Of a DNA stretch of 10,493 nucleotides, positions 6,363-10,493 are shown one piece after another. The DNA is from an uncultured Bacteroidaceae bacterium (lineage in GTDB: Bacteria > Bacteroidota > Bacteroidia > Bacteroidales > Bacteroidaceae). The stretch spans positions 1-10,493 of the forward strand of contig CAJGCJ010000064.1 of the NCBI GenBank assembly GCA_904501775.1. The letters are read 5' to 3'. Each line of letters opens with the position of its first letter. The stretch's first letter is position 1. The notes beneath the pieces were generated by a model. The model searched no databases, was not told the DNA's origin, and saw only the letters and a program-made list of their open reading frames with translations. The position numbers and the translations under genes are program-made.

Positions 6363-7958
6363 TTATGTCGGATGCAATATGACGTTCAGGTGCATAGAGC
6401 ATTTTCGCGTGTTCTCTTCATGGCGATTGTATAAGTCTGTATTGCAGTTTGTACGCATTGCTAACATTATCGATTCACCGACCAATGCTATATTGGCAAG
6501 GAGATAATGTCGTTTATTGCCTATCTTTATTGTATGGCCGGCGGCCTCTGCTGTTCTGAGTAATTTCTTTCTTGTTGATGTATCACCAAAGAAAGTTGCA
6601 CTGCCTGTGAAGAATGCAGTTCCCGATGGGCTTAATTCAAACAAGATAGGGCCGGCATCAATGTCCAGGCCTATATAACAGGTCTTGTCCCAATATTCCT
6701 TTAATCCGGCTATTGTCCCGACTTTCCAGAATAACGATTTCAATTGTTCGTATTGTGATTTCGCAAACTCCTTGTCAATCAGTGACAGATAATAGCAATT
6801 CAGTGCCGAATAAGAGCCCTTTACCGGCGCATCTTCAAATTGGTATCCATCGTTGTCAAGGAAGGATACGAGCAATCCGGTTTCATTGTCAATCCACTCT
6901 GTTTGAGCTTTGTTGATCCATTTCCGGACTGTTGAATGGTATTTGCCATTGTTCATGTCGGCATACTTGTTCAGAGCCACAATAGCTACCAGCATATCCG
7001 GCACATAGATAGCCTCACCCGGGTATGTTGGCAAATTGAACCCATCACTTGCCACCAGTCTGCGATTCATTGCCTCACATACGTCGGTAAGTAACGCATC
7101 GTATTTGTTTTCGCCTCCTATTTCCTTATATCCGCAGATCATCCAAGCCAAGTGGCTAAGATACGAAACATGGCTGTTTTCACTATCCAAACTTTCTAAT
7201 GGGTCTTCATTCCATCTCATTATGTCATAATAGCGTATTTCATATGAGAGCACTATACTTATAAGACTGTCGATATATGATATGTTCTCTTTCTTTGTTT
7301 CGGGGTAAAGTTTGGATATGTTTACCAATGACGCCGATAGCATAGAGCAGGAGTATAGAGCCCATTCTCCCTGAAACTGTGCTCCTATGGCCTTTGGCAT
7401 TTCATTCAACACATCTTCAGGGGTAGTGACAAGCTCCCCAACAAGATAATTGCGCCTTTCAAGGATATCGCTCTTTTCACTATCCAATGAATAGTGTTCC
7501 TGACACACCCAAATGACGCTCAAGAACTTCAATGTTAAAAGGAAAACTATCAATATTGTGTTTGCAATAGCTCTTCCATGTTTGAACCTTTTAAGAATCC
7601 TTCTTGAGCGTTTTCGGAAAAGTTTAACACATAAGAAACAGATGAATCCATAAAGAGGCAGGAATATCACAAACCATACAGATGGAGTCAGGTAATCTAT
7701 TTTTAAACATAAGATTATTGCTGTTGCCAAGTATAACAGATATGGTGAAAGAATCCATTGAGCACGTTTTGCTCTATCTACCAAATTCCAATATATGACA
7801 TAAAAAGATGTGTATAAGCACATCAACACTATTGTACCGGTAGCATACTCATAATTCCATAAATATGGCATTAGAAAGTATAGGAATATTTGCAGAACGA
7901 GCCATTTGCATATCCCTAATGTAGAATGAATACATTTGACAAAAAAATCTTCAGACAT
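6363..7958 (-). CDS. uncharacterised membrane-anchored protein with large helical C-terminal domain
   Basis: A 531-residue protein of unknown function. The N-terminal part has about five hydrophobic segments: about 17-34, 41-58, 68-86, 92-112 and 132-152, with the very basic loop KLFRKRSRRILKRFKHGRA (112-130) probably cytoplasmic. Residues about 160-500 look like repeated helical hairpins with short conserved turns: QGEWALYSCSMLSASL (196-211), TYPGEAIYVPDMLVAIVALN (311-330), GSYSALNCYYLSL (381-393) and GLDIDAGPILFELSPSGTAF (430-449). This pattern is reminiscent of an (alpha/alpha)6 toroid, the fold of many glycan-active enzymes and of the linalool dehydratase/isomerase family. That resemblance is inference, not identification. 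The acidic motif LDIDAGP and the Cys and Tyr residues around it are candidate active-site positions. The gene follows a promoter-like repeat array and converges with the metal exporter. Confidence 0.8.
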   Translation of the reverse strand: MSEDFFVKCIHSTLGICKWLVLQIFLYFLMPYLWNYEYATGTIVLMCLYTSFYVIYWNLVDRAKRAQWILSPYLLYLATAIILCLKIDYLTPSVWFVIFLPLYGFICFLCVKLFRKRSRRILKRFKHGRAIANTILIVFLLTLKFLSVIWVCQEHYSLDSEKSDILERRNYLVGELVTTPEDVLNEMPKAIGAQFQGEWALYSCSMLSASLVNISKLYPETKKENISYIDSLISIVLSYEIRYYDIMRWNEDPLESLDSENSHVSYLSHLAWMICGYKEIGGENKYDALLTDVCEAMNRRLVASDGFNLPTYPGEAIYVPDMLVAIVALNKYADMNNGKYHSTVRKWINKAQTEWIDNETGLLVSFLDNDGYQFEDAPVKGSYSALNCYYLSLIDKEFAKSQYEQLKSLFWKVGTIAGLKEYWDKTCYIGLDIDAGPILFELSPSGTAFFTGSATFFGDTSTRKKLLRTAEAAGHTIKIGNKRHYLLANIALVGESIMLAMRTNCNTDLYNRHEENTRKCSMHLNVILHPT

Positions 7959-7973
7959 TATCGTAGCTTTTTA

Positions 7974-7981
7974 CAAATATA
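7974..7981 (-). promoter_or_regulatory. candidate -7 box for the helical-domain membrane protein, in repeat unit B1
   Basis: The minus strand reads TATATTTG, an exact -7 match at the end of repeat unit B1, only 15 bases before the ATG at 7958. A start about 7 bases downstream would leave a leader of about 10 bases. CTTG at the end of the hairpin (8008-8005 on the minus strand) is the nearest -33-like motif, with a 22-base spacer. Confidence 0.4.
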
Positions 7982-8121
7982 GCAACAAACGAGCGAGATA
8001 TATCAAGCTTGCTTGAATATATTTCACAGCGAGTGCAGTAAATATTCGATGTTTTATCAAATATAGTGACAAACGAGCGAGATATATAAAGTTTACTTTG
8101 AATATATCAAAGCGAGTGCAG
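7974..8121 (-). repeat. inverted array of the same promoter-like hairpin repeats
   Basis: Two units run in the minus direction: B1 (7974-8039) and B2 (8058-8121). They are joined by an 18-base linker (8040-8057) identical to the A2-A3 linker. The stretch 7974-8079 is the reverse complement of 5239-5344 with 4 mismatches over 106 bases. The B1 hairpin (7998-8022) is ATATAT-CAAGC, TT, GCTTG-A-ATATAT. The B2 hairpin (8082-8107) is ATATAT-AAAGT, TT, ACTTT-GA-ATATAT, so pairing is kept although the bases differ. B2 also ends in TATATTTG (minus strand, 8065-8058). Beyond B2 lies a small hairpin GAGG-TAAG-CCTC (8131-8142), which may mark the outer edge of the element. Confidence 0.85.
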
Positions 8122-8226
8122 GCTATTTTCGAGGTAAGCCTCAAAAATAAGAATTTATATAAGCCAAATAATGAGAGAGTTTTTTCACACTAAATTATTT
8201 TATCCATTTTAATTACTCTGCTAAAC

Positions 8227-8257
8227 TTGTCAAAGGAAACGAAAAGAGTTATATTCG
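8227..8257 (+). promoter_or_regulatory. weak candidate promoter of the membrane acyltransferase
   Basis: TATATTCG (8250-8257) is one base off the -7 consensus. TTGT (8227-8230) lies 19 bases upstream as a partial -33 box. The start would fall near 8264, downstream of the TTG at 8227, which supports the ATG at 8323 as the true start. Confidence 0.3.
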
Positions 8258-8322
8258 CAACCAACAATAGCCATGCCCGTATATCACCAATACCCAATCA
8301 ATATAACAACAATTTGTGCCAT

Positions 8323-9276
8323 ATGCAAACCAAACAGTTTGACATAACCCCTACAATATCTTACGAACAAGGATATGCAATACGTGGTATTGCAATGTTA
8401 ACAATCATATTTGCTCATGCAATGAACGAATATGAGTTCTACAGTTCCACAACTTCCGTAATATTACTGATACCAATGTTCGGCACACTCGGTTCAAGCT
8501 TATTCTTCTTTATGTCGGGATATGGTATATACTGTTCACTATATAAGAAGAAAGATAATTCAAATATAAGCAACCTGTTGAAACATCTGAAGAAGATTAT
8601 AACACCCATTATCATAGTATACATTATAAACTCTATAATACTACCACAAACACTATCGTATAATGACATAACAATAAGCCATAGGAATGCATTCACGCTC
8701 AGTTTGCCCGAGGGAACAGATCTTTGGTTCATAAAAATAATAATATTCAACTATATAACAACATTCCTACTGTTCAAACTCTCGGAAAGAACAGATTTAA
8801 GGCTTATATACCTAACCATTACCCAAGTAGCCCTTGTTTCTATTTTATACATGTGCAAAGCCCCTGGATATTGGTATATATCTAACCTCTGTTTTGTATT
8901 TGGAGCGTTACATGCAATACATCCTATATTCAAAAGGAATTATATAGCAACATCTATACTACTGTTTGCAGGGTATTACATATGCATTATAAACAATATA
9001 GTATCGGCACCTATACAAATTATTGGAAATATAGCATTCTGCATAATAATGGCAAGCATTTTTAACAATACAAACAAATGGCCCGGATGGTTACAATTTA
9101 TAGGTAAGAACAGCCTCCTATACTATCTCTTGGGCATCCCGGTTATGTGGCTTATACCAAGCAACAAGATGTATCCTATTTTTTATTTTATAGCAAATCT
9201 TGTATTTACATCCACTACAGTTATTACTTACAAGAGATTTGAAAAAGCGGCAACGAAGAAAGAGAAAATAGATTAA
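8323..9276 (+). CDS. integral-membrane acyltransferase, acyltransferase-3 (OafA-like) family
   Basis: Taken as 317 residues from the ATG at 8323. An in-frame TTG at 8227 would add 32 polar residues with no family resemblance and is not preferred. About ten hydrophobic segments fill the protein. Family motifs are RGIAMLTIIFAHA (21-33, with the conserved Arg21 and His32), GTLGSSLFFFMSGYGIY (54-70), LWFIKIIIFNY (134-144) and GKNSLLYYLLGIPVMW (261-276). Such proteins transfer acyl groups, often acetyl, to sugars of O-antigen, capsule or other envelope glycans in the inner membrane. The acceptor here cannot be told. Codon use is strikingly AT-rich with many ATA isoleucine codons, unlike the fucosidase and cyclophilin genes, suggesting a transferred or fast-evolving surface gene. 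It converges with another acyltransferase gene. Confidence 0.87.
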   Translation: MQTKQFDITPTISYEQGYAIRGIAMLTIIFAHAMNEYEFYSSTTSVILLIPMFGTLGSSLFFFMSGYGIYCSLYKKKDNSNISNLLKHLKKIITPIIIVYIINSIILPQTLSYNDITISHRNAFTLSLPEGTDLWFIKIIIFNYITTFLLFKLSERTDLRLIYLTITQVALVSILYMCKAPGYWYISNLCFVFGALHAIHPIFKRNYIATSILLFAGYYICIINNIVSAPIQIIGNIAFCIIMASIFNNTNKWPGWLQFIGKNSLLYYLLGIPVMWLIPSNKMYPIFYFIANLVFTSTTVITYKRFEKAATKKEKID

Positions 9277-9345
9277 CTACAAAAGCAAGTTGTATAAACC
9301 TATGACAAACGAAACGCCACTATTAAACGACCATAAACAAAGTTG

Positions 9346-9420
9346 CGGTTTAGCGAGCGCAGAAGGCAAGCCTGCTTGCATTATGCCGAGCGACAGCAAG
9401 TTCGCCGAAGGCAACGCTGA
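9346..9420 (-). repeat. GC-rich intergenic repeat, possibly related to the promoter-like family
   Basis: Between two AT-rich genes lies a GC-rich block with GAGCG motifs (9354-9358, 9388-9392) around a hairpin GCAAGC-CT-GCTTGC (9366-9379). On the minus strand the layout is CTTGCTGTCGCTCGG, hairpin, CTGCGCTCGC, then CCGCAACTTTG. The order of CGCTCG block, CAAGC/GCTTG hairpin and terminal TTTG parallels the repeats at 5097-5344 and 7974-8121. The primary sequence differs, so the relationship is tentative. It is non-coding and lies downstream of the membrane acyltransferase. Confidence 0.5.
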
Positions 9421-9460
9421 GTACCCGCCTATGCATAGCGAAGAGTTTGACATATAATAA

Positions 9461-9506
9461 ACAAAAACCACGCTATAGTGCATATTATTGATGCACTATA
9501 GCGTGG
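9461..9506 (-). terminator. intrinsic terminator of the hexapeptide acetyltransferase gene
   Basis: A perfect 16-bp stem (9468-9483 with 9491-9506, core CCACGCTATAGTGCAT) closes a 7-base loop. On the minus strand it is followed by TTTTTGTTTATTATA. It lies about 75 bases past the stop at 9581. It may also stop plus-strand transcription from the membrane acyltransferase, but that side has no T-run. Confidence 0.85.
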
Positions 9507-9580
9507 CTGTTGATTTGGTATCTATTATTGTATCTTCTGCATAATACTTTGCGTACTCATAAACTTGAAGATTCAATAAA

Positions 9581-10261
9581 TTATTTTTCCCATCTAACAT
9601 TTCTTTTGAACACTTCAATATACTTTCCTTGTCCACCTATTATACAATTAGCTTCGCTTACATTTCGTGTAACTATGGAGTTTGCCGACACTATAACATT
9701 ATCAGCAATAGACACCCCTTTTAATATCATATTTTTACAACCTATCCAAACGTGATTTCCTATATTTATAGGTCTAGGGGAATTGAGTACAATATTGTTC
9801 GTATCAAATATTTTATGGAAATCTGTATCCATAACCAGCACATTCCACGACAAGAGACATTCAGAGCCGAATGTAATTTCTTTTTGACAAATAATTTCAG
9901 AATTACCAGTTATTATAAAACCCTTACCCAATGTCAAAATTCCATCCTTACCAACACTTATTTTACTTCCTCTTCCAAAACAAACATGCCCTTTAATAAC
10001 CAAAGTACCATTCAATTCCCACATAGTCCTTGAATACAACAAATCTTGAGTACCTAATCCGTGCGGTCCAAACTTCATCATTCCAGTTCTAACAGGAGCG
10101 TCTATTAAAATGTCACCTCTCATTTTGTAGAGTAGAGTTCTCTTATATATAAAAACAGGCATACGCACTGCCGTCTTAAAAGGGAAATAATGAAAATTAA
10201 AATATACAGTTTTCCATAAATTGATTTTCATTAATTGCTTTATGCCATCCAAAATACTCAT
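9581..10261 (-). CDS. hexapeptide-repeat (left-handed beta-helix) acetyltransferase
   Basis: A 226-residue cytoplasmic acyltransferase of the LbH/hexapeptide superfamily. Residues about 82-200 carry imperfect hexapeptide turns, e.g. GTLVIKGHVCFGRGSKISVG (85-104) and ISVGKDGILTLGKGFIITGN (101-120). They end in the signature PINIGNHVWIG (164-174), then GVSIADNVIVSANSIVTRNV. His149 in MDTDFHKIF sits where the catalytic base is found in related sugar O-acetyltransferases. The first 80 residues are a basic and aromatic lead, unlike the short leads of maltose-type acetyltransferases, and resemble those of glycan-cluster members. It probably acetylates a sugar or glycan precursor for surface polysaccharide; the acceptor is unknown. 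Base composition is AT-rich, like the membrane acyltransferase. It has its own candidate promoter and terminator. Confidence 0.88.
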   Translation of the reverse strand: MSILDGIKQLMKINLWKTVYFNFHYFPFKTAVRMPVFIYKRTLLYKMRGDILIDAPVRTGMMKFGPHGLGTQDLLYSRTMWELNGTLVIKGHVCFGRGSKISVGKDGILTLGKGFIITGNSEIICQKEITFGSECLLSWNVLVMDTDFHKIFDTNNIVLNSPRPINIGNHVWIGCKNMILKGVSIADNVIVSANSIVTRNVSEANCIIGGQGKYIEVFKRNVRWEK

Positions 10262-10298
10262 AGTAAGAATTTTCTCTCCATTAGTTCAACTGGAAAAC

Positions 10299-10328
10299 CA
10301 AAAATATTGGTTTAAAATCAGACACAAA
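10299..10328 (-). promoter_or_regulatory. candidate promoter of the hexapeptide acetyltransferase
   Basis: On the minus strand TATTTTTG (10306-10299) matches TAnnTTTG and TTTG (10328-10325) lies 18 bases upstream, close to the usual spacing. It is the best complete -33/-7 pair in the window. The leader would be about 30 bases. Confidence 0.55.
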
Positions 10329-10336
10329 AAGAAAGT

Positions 10337-10380
10337 GGAGCCAACATTCCCGTTATTTCAACTGCGTAGGGTTGGACTCC
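10337..10380 (+). other. long-loop hairpin ahead of a possible gene start
   Basis: GGAGCCAAC (10337-10345) pairs with GTTGG-A-CTCC (10371-10380), nine pairs with one bulge, around a 25-base loop. It ends 9 bases before a plus-strand ATG. It could be a leader structure; chance is not excluded. Confidence 0.3.
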
Positions 10381-10389
10381 CTGTAATAA

Positions 10390-10493
10390 ATGAATAACAA
10401 GAACGACAGCCCCACTTGGAATGTATTTCGAGAAATGCAAATACAAACCAAGAGAGCGTCCATCCACATTATTCCGTCTATTACTTGTAAAGT
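10390..10493 (+). CDS. possible 5' end of a gene running off the right edge
   Basis: From ATG at 10390 the frame stays open to the window end (34 codons), beginning MNNKNDSPTWNVFREMQIQT. The start is polar, then more hydrophobic; no signal peptide and no recognised family. It is divergent from the hexapeptide acetyltransferase. Two minus-strand frames are also open here (10318-10491 and 10353-10493), so the coding strand is uncertain. The minus-strand promoter inside the first of these argues against it. Confidence 0.4.
   Translation, partial: MNNKNDSPTWNVFREMQIQTKRASIHIIPSITCK

Noticed and set aside
6358..6373. ATCCG/CGGAT hairpin at the junction of the two convergent cassette genes
   Set aside because: The stem is only 5 bp, with no T-run on either side; too weak to call a terminator.
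5097..8121. Composite transposon or IS bounded by the inverted repeats
   Set aside because: No transposase or recombinase gene lies inside and no target-site duplication could be seen at the outer edges; the segment is better described as repeat-flanked.
8227..8322. N-terminal extension of the membrane acyltransferase from TTG at 8227
   Set aside because: The 32 extra residues are polar and contain no Met, TTG is a rare start, and the candidate promoter lies downstream of it.

Overview
The window looks like a chromosomal segment of a Bacteroidales bacterium (Bacteroides, Phocaeicola or Prevotella type). The evidence is a secreted GH29 fucosidase operon, start codons without Shine-Dalgarno sequences, and repeated matches to the Bacteroidales -7 promoter box TAnnTTTG. 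No rRNA, tRNA, CRISPR array, transposase or phage gene is visible.

Layout. Positions 1-380 hold the possible tail of a plus-strand gene and a strong terminator. Positions 381-3692 are a minus-strand two-gene operon: a secreted alpha-L-fucosidase (first gene) and a large secreted accessory protein with a GEVED-like beta domain. Positions 4021-4767 encode a cytoplasmic cyclophilin with a charged helical insert, ended by its own terminator. Positions 5097-8121 form a distinctive cassette. Two convergent genes, a CDF-type zinc/metal exporter (plus) and an unrecognised membrane protein with a large helical C-terminal domain (minus), stop 9 bp apart. Each is preceded by an array of the same short hairpin repeat, oriented towards its gene and ending in a -7-like box. 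The last part, with visibly lower GC and many ATA codons, holds two envelope-glycan type acyltransferases: an integral-membrane acyltransferase-3 (plus) and a hexapeptide-repeat acetyltransferase (minus). They are convergent around a GC-rich repeat and a strong terminator. A gene may begin at the right edge.

How the genes work together. The fucosidase pair would trim fucose from host or dietary glycans in the periplasm or at the surface. The two acyltransferases probably decorate surface polysaccharide. The cassette genes share no obvious pathway beyond the envelope.

The most unusual feature is the repeat family. It has conserved outer blocks around a variable hairpin whose pairing survives base changes between copies. 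It forms 106-bp near-identical inverted copies (4 mismatches) around the 2.6-kb cassette, and each unit ends in a promoter-like motif.
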